From JAFGBI01 sp964480725 (GTDB taxonomy: Bacteria; Myxococcota_A; Polyangia; Polyangiales; Polyangiaceae): 64,000 nt of DNA. Where the stretch lies: the NCBI GenBank assembly GCA_964480725.1, contig CAYZQO010000013.1:1-64000 (forward strand), written 5' to 3'. Position numbers and translations under genes: made by a program. Below, piece after piece: positions 48,602 to 56,733 of this stretch; position 1 is the stretch's first letter; each line of letters opens with the position of its first letter. The notes under the pieces were generated by a model. It saw nothing but the letters and a program-made list of their open reading frames with translations. It made no database searches and was not told where the DNA came from.

Positions 48602-50038
48602 GTGACCCCTGCCAAGCCGCGGCGATCGTCCTCGGGCTCGCGCTCGGTCGCGCGGCAGCGATCCGAGCCCCGCACCGTGCTCGACGTGGCCCGTCACCGG
48701 GATCCCATCCTCGAGTCCATCAACGAGGGCGTCTTCACGGTGGACCTGGACTGGCGCATCACCTCCTTCAACCGTGCCGCGGAGACGATCACGGGCATCC
48801 GACGGCAGGACGCCATCGGGCACCGGTGCAGCGAGGTGCTCCGGGCGAACGTCTGCGCGGACGCCTGCGTGCTGCGGCGCGTTCTGGCTGACGGAGCGCC
48901 GGTCCGCAACGCCTCCGTCTTCGTCGTCGACGCCTGGGGCGCGCAGATCCCCATCGAGGTGTCCGCCGCCGTCCTGCACGACGAGGATGGGCGGGTCGTC
49001 GGCGGCGTGGAGACTTTTCAGGATCTTCGACGCGTCGAGGAGCTTCGCAAGCGGCTCGAGGGAAAGCACAGCTTCGCCGACATCGTCGGCAAGAGCCCCG
49101 CCATCACCCAGCTCTTCGAGCTGTTGCCTCAGGTCGCCGATAGCGACACGACCGTGCTCGTCCACGGCGCCAGCGGCACCGGCAAGGAGCTCGTCGCGCG
49201 GGCCATCCACGCGCTCTCACCGCGGCGGCAGGGGCGCTTCGTGGCGGTGAGCTGCGGCGCGCTTCCGGACGCGTTGCTCGAGTCGGAGCTGTTCGGGTAC
49301 AAGGCGGGGGCCTTCACGGATGCGCGGCGTGACAAGGCCGGGCGGTTCGCTCTGGCCGAGGGGGGGACGCTTTTCCTGGACGAGATTGGCGATATCTCGC
49401 CCGCGATGCAGGTGCGCCTGCTCCGGGTGCTCCAGGAGCGGACCTACGAGCCGCTGGGCTCGGTGGCGTCCGTGCGGGCCGAGGTGCGTGTCGTGGCCGC
49501 CACCCACAAGGATCTCGGTGAACTGGTTCGTGCGGGCAGATTCCGCGAGGACCTCTATTACCGGATCCACGTCGTGAAGCTCGAGGTCCCGCCCCTGAAG
49601 GAGCGGCGCGAGGACATCCCCCTGCTGGTGGATCACTTCATCGCTAGCCACAACCTCCTGCAGGACCGGCGGGTCCCTGGGGTTTCGCGCGAGGCGATGG
49701 CGATTCTGGTTAGGCACGATTTCCCGGGCAACGTGCGGGAGCTACAGAACGTGCTGGAGCACGCCTTCGTGCTCTGCGGCAGCGGGCTCGTCGAAGCCCG
49801 GCACCTGCCGCCCGAGCTGACGCGCGGCACCGCCCGCGAGCCGGTCGGCCCCGACGGCACCATGAACCTCGAGGTCGTCGAGGAGCGCCTGGTCCGCGCC
49901 GCGCTCACCAAGCATCAGGGCAACCGGGCCCGGGCCGCCGCCGAGCTCGGCATCGATCCGAGCACGCTCTACCGCAAGATCCAACGCCTCGGCATCGAGC
50001 CGCCCGAGCGGGACGGCCGCGGCCAGCGCGCGCGGTAG
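48602..50038 (+). CDS. Sigma54-dependent transcriptional activator with PAS domain
   Basis: A 478-residue regulator. The PAS domain (about 28-140) has a Cys cluster (GHRCSEVLRANVCADACVLRR) as in PAS sensors that may bind a metal cluster. The AAA domain (about 165-400) has Walker A GASGTGKE (Lys195), Walker B GGTLFLDEIGD and GAFTDA at 236-241, the contact with sigma54. A Fis-type helix-turn-helix ends the protein (RARAAAELGIDPSTLYRKI). GTG 48602 is chosen since an earlier in-frame GTG at 48560 would cover the palindromic site. It is the likely activator of the divergent NifX genes. Confidence 0.9.
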   Translation: MTPAKPRRSSSGSRSVARQRSEPRTVLDVARHRDPILESINEGVFTVDLDWRITSFNRAAETITGIRRQDAIGHRCSEVLRANVCADACVLRRVLADGAPVRNASVFVVDAWGAQIPIEVSAAVLHDEDGRVVGGVETFQDLRRVEELRKRLEGKHSFADIVGKSPAITQLFELLPQVADSDTTVLVHGASGTGKELVARAIHALSPRRQGRFVAVSCGALPDALLESELFGYKAGAFTDARRDKAGRFALAEGGTLFLDEIGDISPAMQVRLLRVLQERTYEPLGSVASVRAEVRVVAATHKDLGELVRAGRFREDLYYRIHVVKLEVPPLKERREDIPLLVDHFIASHNLLQDRRVPGVSREAMAILVRHDFPGNVRELQNVLEHAFVLCGSGLVEARHLPPELTRGTAREPVGPDGTMNLEVVEERLVRAALTKHQGNRARAAAELGIDPSTLYRKIQRLGIEPPERDGRGQRAR

Positions 50039-50095
50039 CGCGGCGGCCGGCGCCCGCCGAGGACGTGCCCTCGGCCTCCCCGCGCGCGCCGCGCC

Positions 50096-51154
50096 TCACT
50101 CGGCGCGGCCGGGCGCGCGCGAGACTCGTGGAGGCGCCCCGCTGAGCTGGGTGTTCGTCACCTCATCGCCGAGGGTTCGCGCCAGCACCTCGATGAAGTC
50201 GCGCAAGACGTGGATGTCGCTCTCGGCGCGGAGGCTGGCGCGGGGAACGTGGAAGGCGATGGGCGAACGGAGCAGGAACTGGAAGAAGCTGTCGGGGACC
50301 TGGCGACCAAAGGTGACGACCTGCAGGTTGGGCCACAGGCGTCGCAGGCGCCGCAGGCGATGGAACGTGCGCAGGGCCAGCGTGCGCGTGCGGGCGAGCA
50401 GATCGAGATCGACGATCAGAGTCGGTTCCGGGTCCCCGCTTGCCAGCAGCACTGGACCGATCCCATCGAGCCCGGGTACCGTGACGAGGGCGATCCCGCT
50501 CGAGCGCAGCCGCAGCCCGAGCCCGTGACGGATCAGGAGATCAGCGGTGGCGATCAGAGCCAGTCGGGGCTGAGCCAGCCAGGATGCGTCGCCGAGCCGT
50601 GGCGGCCCCGCCGTGGGGTCAAGACTGGCCTCCTCCGAGGCAGCGCTGGCGACCTCGGTGGCCTCGGCGGCCAGGCGACGCAGCTCCGCGGTTTCGACGA
50701 CGACGCTCGGGCCCTCGAGCTTGGTGACGACCTCGGGGCTGACCTCCTGCAGCTCGAAGGCGCCGAAGCTCCACCCGAGAACCTCGGCGAGCACGGCGCG
50801 GACCTGGAGACCGAGGCCGACCCCCAGCCTCTCCGGGGTGAGCGCGCCCATCTCGACCAAGATCTGTCCGATCAGCCGGCGCTCCGAGTCGTCCAGCTGG
50901 CGGCGCAGGGCCTCGTGCAAGGTGTCGAAGTCGATCCAGCGACGGTCGAGGAAGTAGCTCGCGAGATGGTGACGCGGCGGGTAGAGCTGAGCGACCACGA
51001 TGCGACCGGCGACGTAGGTGATCGACGCCCGCTCCTCGCCGCGCTCGATGGCCAGGAGCCCGGTTCGCTCGGTGACGCGCAGGACCTGCAGGACGTCGAC
51101 CAAGGGGACGTCGGCGATTAGCCCGCGGATGGGGCTCGGCTCAGCCGTGGTCAT
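50096..51154 (-). CDS. DUF4388 (PATAN) protein with receiver-like end
   Basis: A 352-residue protein. The first 90 residues match DUF4388 (IRGLIADVPLVDVLQVLRVT, GLLAIERG, GRIVVAQLYPPRHHL). A middle helical region contains LGVGLGLQVRAVLAEVLGWS, which is a DUF4388 extension. The end (about 230-340) folds like a receiver or a two-strand unit without phospho-acceptor Asp. It overlaps the GAF gene by 14 nt, so both are translated together. A target of the neighbouring Ser/Thr kinase is possible (inference). Confidence 0.8.
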   Translation of the reverse strand: MTTAEPSPIRGLIADVPLVDVLQVLRVTERTGLLAIERGEERASITYVAGRIVVAQLYPPRHHLASYFLDRRWIDFDTLHEALRRQLDDSERRLIGQILVEMGALTPERLGVGLGLQVRAVLAEVLGWSFGAFELQEVSPEVVTKLEGPSVVVETAELRRLAAEATEVASAASEEASLDPTAGPPRLGDASWLAQPRLALIATADLLIRHGLGLRLRSSGIALVTVPGLDGIGPVLLASGDPEPTLIVDLDLLARTRTLALRTFHRLRRLRRLWPNLQVVTFGRQVPDSFFQFLLRSPIAFHVPRASLRAESDIHVLRDFIEVLARTLGDEVTNTQLSGAPPRVSRAPGRAE

Positions 51155-52001
51155 CCGTGACCCCGGTCTTGAAGAGATCCAGGAGGCCCTGCAGCGTGAG
51201 GACCTTGCGTTCGAGTCGCTGGTACCGGAAGCTCGACATGAGCGCCGTCGCGGCGTGCGCTGCGAGCAGGTCGAAGAGCTCGAGGTCGAAGGCGTCGAAG
51301 GCTTCCTTCTGCACCAGCAAGCGGAAGATGACCACGACGCCGACGGGGTTGCTCCCGATCAAGAGGGGTAGGATCGCGATCGGCTGCTGGCCGCTCGGTA
51401 GGTCTGCTTCCTGAACCTCCACCTTGAAGGACCCCGAGCGCACCACCTGGGAGATCAGGTTGTCGCTGAAGGGCACGATCTCGTCGGCGGGATCGAGGTT
51501 GCCCTCGTATGCCGCGCGGCGAAACTGCCGGCCCGACTCCTCGTAGACGTAGATGGAGAAGACGTCGGTGCCGACCAGGTTGATGAGGATCTCCTTGATG
51601 TTGCGGAGCACCTCGTCGAACACCAGGGTGGCATGGATCTGGGACGACGCGACGTAGAGGCTGAGGAAGTTCGAGTTCTGCCGCTCGAGGTCGGCGTAAT
51701 CCTGGAGGAGCTCCTGGTGGTGGGCCTCGAGCTCGGTGAGCTGCCGCGCCGTCTCGTCGTCACGGTGGTGGCGCGCAATGCCTCCCCCCTCGGAGGCCGG
51801 CCCCTGGGGGGGGCGGTCGGCCCGCTCGGCCGCGTCGTCGGTGGCGGCGGTGCCGCCGTCGGTGCCCGAGAGACGTCCCGTCTGGAGCTCGGTGACGAGC
51901 GCGCGGAGCCGCCGATTCTCGGCGTGGACCTCCGCCGCGAGGCGTCGCCCCGACTCGAATACCTCGGTCACCGCTGCGAGCCAAGCTTCGTCGTCGTTCA
52001 T
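51141..52001 (-). CDS. GAF domain protein with coiled coil
   Basis: A 286-residue protein. A coiled coil (about 20-60 and 95-125) is followed by a GAF domain (about 130-275: LSLYVASSQIHATLVFDEVL, VFSIYVYEES and SQVVRSGSFKV). GAF domains bind small ligands or light cofactors. The start ATG 52001 lies 113 nt from the divergent Ser/Thr kinase. A membrane segment is not seen. Confidence 0.82.
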   Translation of the reverse strand: MNDDEAWLAAVTEVFESGRRLAAEVHAENRRLRALVTELQTGRLSGTDGGTAATDDAAERADRPPQGPASEGGGIARHHRDDETARQLTELEAHHQELLQDYADLERQNSNFLSLYVASSQIHATLVFDEVLRNIKEILINLVGTDVFSIYVYEESGRQFRRAAYEGNLDPADEIVPFSDNLISQVVRSGSFKVEVQEADLPSGQQPIAILPLLIGSNPVGVVVIFRLLVQKEAFDAFDLELFDLLAAHAATALMSSFRYQRLERKVLTLQGLLDLFKTGVTDDHG

Positions 52002-52114
52002 GGATCTCGGCCCGCGCCCCGACTCGACTCGGCGCACGGGGCGGGGAGTATACCGGACCCGACGGCGGGCCGTGCATCTGTGCTACCCTGGCGAATTCGA
52101 CGAGCCCCGAGGCG

Positions 52115-53977
52115 ATGACGCGCGGCACGAGAGAGACCCCGAAGCCCGGTGAGGTGGGGGGGGCACCCCCGCGGCGGACGCACGAGCGCAGCTTGGGTCA
52201 GCTTCGCCACCGCGCGCTGATGCTGGCCATGCAGGGGCGCCACGCGCAGGCGGCGCAGGTGATCCTCGACGATCTTGACGCCGGATCGGCCGCGGTGCCC
52301 GTGCTCGACCCCGAGGCCAGGCGCCTCGCGAGCATTGCCGCGACGTACCTGGAGAAGGCCGGCGAGCACGCCCGGGCGGCGGCGCTCTTCCACGCCCTGG
52401 GGGAAGAGGAGCGCGCCGCGACCTCCCTCACGTCGCGGTCGATCCTGCGGCGAGGTGGGGAGGGCGTGGGGTTCTCGACCTCCCCTCGGAGCGAGGACGA
52501 CCAGGAGCCGCCCACGCTTCGCTGCAACGTCGAGCCCCTGGTCGGCCTCCCCCGCGAAACCACGGCCGGCTCCCAGCTCGGAGGGAGGCCGGCCGCGTCC
52601 GCGCCTCCGCCGCCGCGTTCTCAGGTGCTCGACGAGGCGCGCTCGCTGATGGGGGGGGGCGACGCCAACGCAGCGGCCGCCCATCTGGGCGCCCACGGCC
52701 TCTGCTACGAGGCGGGGGCGTGCCTGATCAAGGCGGGCGACCTGTCCGGCGCGCTGGACTACCTCACGCAGGTGCCCGTGGACGACCCACAGTACCCGAT
52801 CGCAGCGCGGACCGTCGTTCGCGTGCTGTGTCGGCACGGCACCTGCGACGTTCGGCAACTGCACTTTCTGCGCGACTGGACCGCTGCCGGGCCCACGGAC
52901 GACGAGCAGGCGGAGTTATTCCTCCGCTTCGCCGAGCTGGTGGAGAGCACCAGCGGCCCCAAGCCTGCCGAGGCGGTGCTGAGCGCGATCCTGCGACGGC
53001 TCCCTTCGCACGAGGAGGCTGCGGCTCGACTCCGTCGCCTGCGCGCGCTGGCCGAGTCTCACACCGTGTCCGCCCCCTCGGCCGTGCTGGCCGCGGCCGC
53101 CAAGGACGCGCCGCCGCCGGCCCCGCCGGAGGACGACCTGCGGGTCGGGATGACGGTGGCGAATCGCTTCCGCATCGACGCGCAGATCGGGCAGGGGGGG
53201 ATGGCCACGGTCTTCAGCGCCCGGGATCTGGAGCTCGACGAGCAAGTGGCCCTCAAGGTCTTCGCCGGCCAGCTCATCACGGCGAGCTGGCAGCAGGACG
53301 CAGTGGAACGCTTCCGGCTGGAGCTCAAGGTCTGTCGGCGGCTCCGACACCCCAACATCATTCAGGTTTACGATATCGGTGTCTTCTCCGGACGCAGGTA
53401 CTACACGATGGAGCTCCTGCAGGGCTACGGCCTCGACCGCCTCCTCGGTGAGCCGGTCGACGTGCCTTGGGGGATCGAGTGCCTGATCCAGGCGGCGAGC
53501 GGCCTGCACGCGGCTCACGAGGAGGGAGTCATCCACCGCGACGTGAAGCCAGAGAACCTCTTCGTGACGGAGGAGGGGATCGTCAAGGTGATGGACTTCG
53601 GCATCGCCAAGAGCACGAGCCAGCAAGGTCGCACGCAGGTCGGGACGCTCGCTGGCACCCCCGAGTACATGGCGCCCGAGCAGATCAACAACTTCTCCTT
53701 GGTCGGTCCCGCCGCGGACCAGTACGCGCTCGGCTGCGTCGCCTATCAGATGTTCACCGGCACCGTCCCCTTTGCCAGCGAGCAGATGATGGAGATCCTG
53801 ATGATGCACATCGAGCGGACGCCGACGGCCCCGCGGGCGCTCAATCCCGAGGTGCCGGAGGAGCTCGAGGCGGTGATCCTGCGCATGATGGCGAAGCACC
53901 CGCAGGACCGCTACGCCTCTCTCTGGGAGGTCGTCGAGGTGCTCGACCGCCTCCGGGAACCGATGGTCGAAGGGTAG
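52115..53977 (+). CDS. Ser/Thr protein kinase with N-terminal helical repeats
   Basis: A 620-residue kinase. Residues 25-330 are helical, with TPR-like stretches (LMLAMQGRHAQAAQVIL, YLEKAGEHARAAALFHALG) and a long low-complexity linker. The kinase domain spans about 345-615: glycine loop GQGGMATVF, Lys381, HRDVKPEN with Asp476, DFGIAKS and APEQ. All catalytic residues are present. It lies divergent to GAF and DUF4388 genes that are plausible partners. TACCCT at 52084-52089 may be the -10, with a leader of about 20 nt. Confidence 0.9.
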   Translation: MTRGTRETPKPGEVGGAPPRRTHERSLGQLRHRALMLAMQGRHAQAAQVILDDLDAGSAAVPVLDPEARRLASIAATYLEKAGEHARAAALFHALGEEERAATSLTSRSILRRGGEGVGFSTSPRSEDDQEPPTLRCNVEPLVGLPRETTAGSQLGGRPAASAPPPPRSQVLDEARSLMGGGDANAAAAHLGAHGLCYEAGACLIKAGDLSGALDYLTQVPVDDPQYPIAARTVVRVLCRHGTCDVRQLHFLRDWTAAGPTDDEQAELFLRFAELVESTSGPKPAEAVLSAILRRLPSHEEAAARLRRLRALAESHTVSAPSAVLAAAAKDAPPPAPPEDDLRVGMTVANRFRIDAQIGQGGMATVFSARDLELDEQVALKVFAGQLITASWQQDAVERFRLELKVCRRLRHPNIIQVYDIGVFSGRRYYTMELLQGYGLDRLLGEPVDVPWGIECLIQAASGLHAAHEEGVIHRDVKPENLFVTEEGIVKVMDFGIAKSTSQQGRTQVGTLAGTPEYMAPEQINNFSLVGPAADQYALGCVAYQMFTGTVPFASEQMMEILMMHIERTPTAPRALNPEVPEELEAVILRMMAKHPQDRYASLWEVVEVLDRLREPMVEG

Positions 53978-54165
53978 GCGCAGGGAGTCCGAGGCCCGCC
54001 CCCGCTGCCAGCACGCGCTGCGCGGGGGCTCGAGTCGAGCGCCGTCGCGGTCGCCGGCGCTGACGGCGTGAGCGCGCGGGTGGCGCGGGGGCCGGCGTGG
54101 GGTCGAGCGCCAGCCCCGCGGGCGGGCGCTCGCTCACCGCACCTTCGCGCCACCACCGCTCGGGG
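53978..54165. other. 188-nt convergent region with weak hairpin
   Basis: GCCCCCGC (53998-54005) pairs with GCGGGGGC (54022-54029) across a 16-nt loop. No T run follows, so terminator function is doubtful. The rest is GC-rich without a gene. Confidence 0.4.
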
Positions 54166-55293
54166 TCAGCCGCCGATGCCGAGCGTGTCGAGGAAGTCGT
54201 TGTACTCGTCGACCTGATCGGCCTCGACCACGTCGACGCCAGTGTCGAGTCGCTCGTCGTCGAGCATCTGGTCTGCCAAGAGGTCCACCGTCGCGTCCAG
54301 GCCGAGCACTCGGATCGAGTAGATCGCGTACGGGACGAGGTAGCCCATGTAGTACTGGCGCTGCACGTGGGTGGCCTGGATGTACCCGCTCTCCATGTAG
54401 CTGAGGGTGTCGGGCTCGAAGTCGAACGCCGCGATCTTGATCTCGCCTGGCTCGTAGCCGAGGTCCTCGACGATCTGTGCGCAGCGGTAGGCGTTGGAGA
54501 AGACGCCGAGCATGCCGACCACCGGCGGGTCGGCGGTTTCTACCATTTCCGGCAGGACCTCCATGTCGGTGGCCACCTCGCTTTCGGACCAGCCCACGCG
54601 GTGGACGATGACGTCGTAGCCCGCCTCCTCGAGGACCTCACTGGCGCCCATCGAACGCGCGTAACCGTCCGGCCAGTCCTCGTCCGGGTAGCCGAGGATG
54701 ATGACGGTTCCGGCGCCCTCGGTGAGCAAACCCGCCAGGGTTTCGCCCGCGGAGCGACCGGACTCGCCGTTGTTGGTGCCGATGTACAGATGGCGATCGG
54801 AGTCGGGGAGGTCGCTGTCGATGGTGACCACGGGGGCTCCGGCCTCGACGAAGGCATCCATCTCCTCGGTGAGCGCCTCGCGCATCGGGGCGATCCCGAG
54901 ACCCCCGTACCCCTCCTCGCGCCGGTTCTTCACGATCTCGATCTGTTCCTCGGTCGTCACGTCAGGGTTGTCATCGTCAGTAGGCGCCTCGACCTGACCT
55001 GTCAGCTCGAGCTCCGCCATGGCGCGATTCGCCCCGACCTTCACCGGCTCCCAGTAGCCGCCGAACGGCTTGGTGACCACGGTCATCTCGAAGTCGTCAG
55101 CCTCGGTATCGGTGAGTGCGTCGACCAGATCGTCGATGGTCGCCTCGAGACTGCTCGGCTTGAAGTCGCTGTCGGCCACCTCGACCCGGTCGATCTGCTT
55201 CTTCTCCACGCTCTCATCGTCACTGCCACCACAACCCATCGCGAGGACGCTCGCCGCTGCCGCGCTGAGCGCCCACTGGTACGTCGCCTTCAT
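54166..55293 (-). CDS. Sugar-type periplasmic binding lipoprotein (PBP I fold)
   Basis: A 375-residue lipoprotein (lipobox LAMGC, Cys21). The protein matches ribose/autoinducer-type binding proteins: FEMTVVTKPFGGYWEPVKVG, GLGIAPMREALTEEMDAF, VVTIDSDLPDSDRHLYIGTN and the hinge NGESGRSAGETLAGLL. The ligand is unknown; the family includes AI-2 and sugar receptors. GGAAGGG lies about 9 nt before ATG 55293. No ABC permease or ATPase gene adjoins, so it may signal to the hybrid kinase. Confidence 0.85.
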   Translation of the reverse strand: MKATYQWALSAAAASVLAMGCGGSDDESVEKKQIDRVEVADSDFKPSSLEATIDDLVDALTDTEADDFEMTVVTKPFGGYWEPVKVGANRAMAELELTGQVEAPTDDDNPDVTTEEQIEIVKNRREEGYGGLGIAPMREALTEEMDAFVEAGAPVVTIDSDLPDSDRHLYIGTNNGESGRSAGETLAGLLTEGAGTVIILGYPDEDWPDGYARSMGASEVLEEAGYDVIVHRVGWSESEVATDMEVLPEMVETADPPVVGMLGVFSNAYRCAQIVEDLGYEPGEIKIAAFDFEPDTLSYMESGYIQATHVQRQYYMGYLVPYAIYSIRVLGLDATVDLLADQMLDDERLDTGVDVVEADQVDEYNDFLDTLGIGG

Positions 55294-55340
55294 GAGACTG
55301 ACCCTTCCTCTCTTGTGGCCCGTATTCGGGGCCCATCCGG

Positions 55341-56729
55341 TTACTTGGGTTGCCGCAGACACCGAGCCTGCAGCAGTCCGTCACTGACATAGGTCTGGCG
55401 TCGAACGCGCCAGGTATCGAAGACCAGGTGCTTCGCGGCGCCAAACTGGTCGAATTCGTACTCGGCCGCTGCCCCAGCGTAGGCGACCGACTCGCCGTCG
55501 CGCAGCGCGTCCATCGCGGCCGGAAGCTCACGCCAGCTAGCGCGTTCCGGGGCCGTCGCGGCCATCTCGAGGATGGCGTCGTGCAGCTCCAGGGACGATG
55601 GCTCCTCGATGCCGTCCGCGGCGACGCGCTCCAGCCCCATCGCTAGCAAGACCACGGCGTCGTAGTAGAAGTGCGCGGCTGGGAAGGGGCGGTTCCCCGC
55701 CCAGCGCCGGGCGTAGTAGTCGCCAAAAGCGTCCGCGTTGTCGCGGCGACACGACACGCGCCCGCGGAAGTCGCTCGGCTTCTCGTCGCACTCGCTCGCC
55801 AGGCTGAGCGTGGGGGTGAGGACGAAGGTGTTCTCCAGGGACGAGAAGGGGAGGTTCTGGAGGAACCCGGGGGTGTGCAGCATGGGCCCGAGGATCCACG
55901 CGCCGGCCTTGTCGGCGACGGCCCACTCGGTGAGCAAGGTGGAGGCGGTCGTCGGGTTCACGATCAACAGCGTCCGGTCGGCGCCCTGGGCGAGCATGGG
56001 ATCGATCCGTTCGGCGTAGGAGCTCGCTCCGGCGCGCACCGTGATGGATGGCAAGACCTTGCCATCGATGCCGTTGAACTCGGTGGAGAACTCCGAGGCG
56101 ACGCTCTGGTTGAAGTCGTCCTGGGCGGCGATGGTGTTTGCCGCCGAAACCCCGAGCTGGCGGGCCAGCTCGCTGATCCCGCAGCCGAAGGCCAGCGGCG
56201 ACGGGGGCAGCCGCAGCCGCCGACCGCGAGTCTCCTCGCGCTGCACCGAGGGGGACGCGTATCCCGGTAGGATGTCGTAGACGTCGAGCCCCTTCAGATC
56301 CGGGACGATCTCACTGGCGAGCTCGTTCTCCTCGGGTCCGACGAGGTAGCGAACCTCGTCGAGGTAGAGCAGCTCGAGGACCGAATCGAGCCCGCGCGCC
56401 GTGCCGGAATTGCTGTCGCGGCTGGCCAACCGCAGCCGCCGGCCGTTGACGCCGCCCGCCCGGTTCACGTCCTCGACGGCGAGCAGCAACGCCTGCTCCA
56501 GGTTCTGCCCGATGGTCGCTCCCTCGCCCGTGAACGGCAGGGCCGCTCCGACCACGATCGCGTCCGGGTCGACCTCCTCATCTGGCGAGGCGCAGGCGAG
56601 CGCCGCGGCGGCCGTTGCGATGAGGGCGCCCAAGCGGCGGCGGTGCCGCGTCCAGTCGGATCGCGGCTCGGGGGGCCGCGCGCCGCCCCTGCGCCCTCCA
56701 GCCGTGGTGTCCCGATTGCGCGCCGTCAT
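55341..56729 (-). CDS. Branched-chain-amino-acid-type binding lipoprotein (Peripla_BP_6)
   Basis: A 462-residue lipoprotein (signal AAAAALAC). The Leu/Ile/Val-binding fold is seen in VVGAALPFTGEGATIGQNLE, AVEDVNRAGGVNGRRLRL and YDAVVLLAMGLER. Such proteins bind amino acids or related ligands in the periplasm. It is 5 nt from the end of the hybrid kinase gene and its Shine-Dalgarno AAAGGG overlaps that stop, so the two are co-transcribed. Confidence 0.85.
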   Translation of the reverse strand: MTARNRDTTAGGRRGGARPPEPRSDWTRHRRRLGALIATAAAALACASPDEEVDPDAIVVGAALPFTGEGATIGQNLEQALLLAVEDVNRAGGVNGRRLRLASRDSNSGTARGLDSVLELLYLDEVRYLVGPEENELASEIVPDLKGLDVYDILPGYASPSVQREETRGRRLRLPPSPLAFGCGISELARQLGVSAANTIAAQDDFNQSVASEFSTEFNGIDGKVLPSITVRAGASSYAERIDPMLAQGADRTLLIVNPTTASTLLTEWAVADKAGAWILGPMLHTPGFLQNLPFSSLENTFVLTPTLSLASECDEKPSDFRGRVSCRRDNADAFGDYYARRWAGNRPFPAAHFYYDAVVLLAMGLERVAADGIEEPSSLELHDAILEMAATAPERASWRELPAAMDALRDGESVAYAGAAAEYEFDQFGAAKHLVFDTWRVRRQTYVSDGLLQARCLRQPK

Positions 56730-56733
56730 CACG

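Noticed and set aside
53998..54029. Hairpin GCCCCCGC/GCGGGGGC as intrinsic terminator
   Set aside because: The loop is 16 nt and no T run follows. In DNA this rich in GC such pairs arise by chance.
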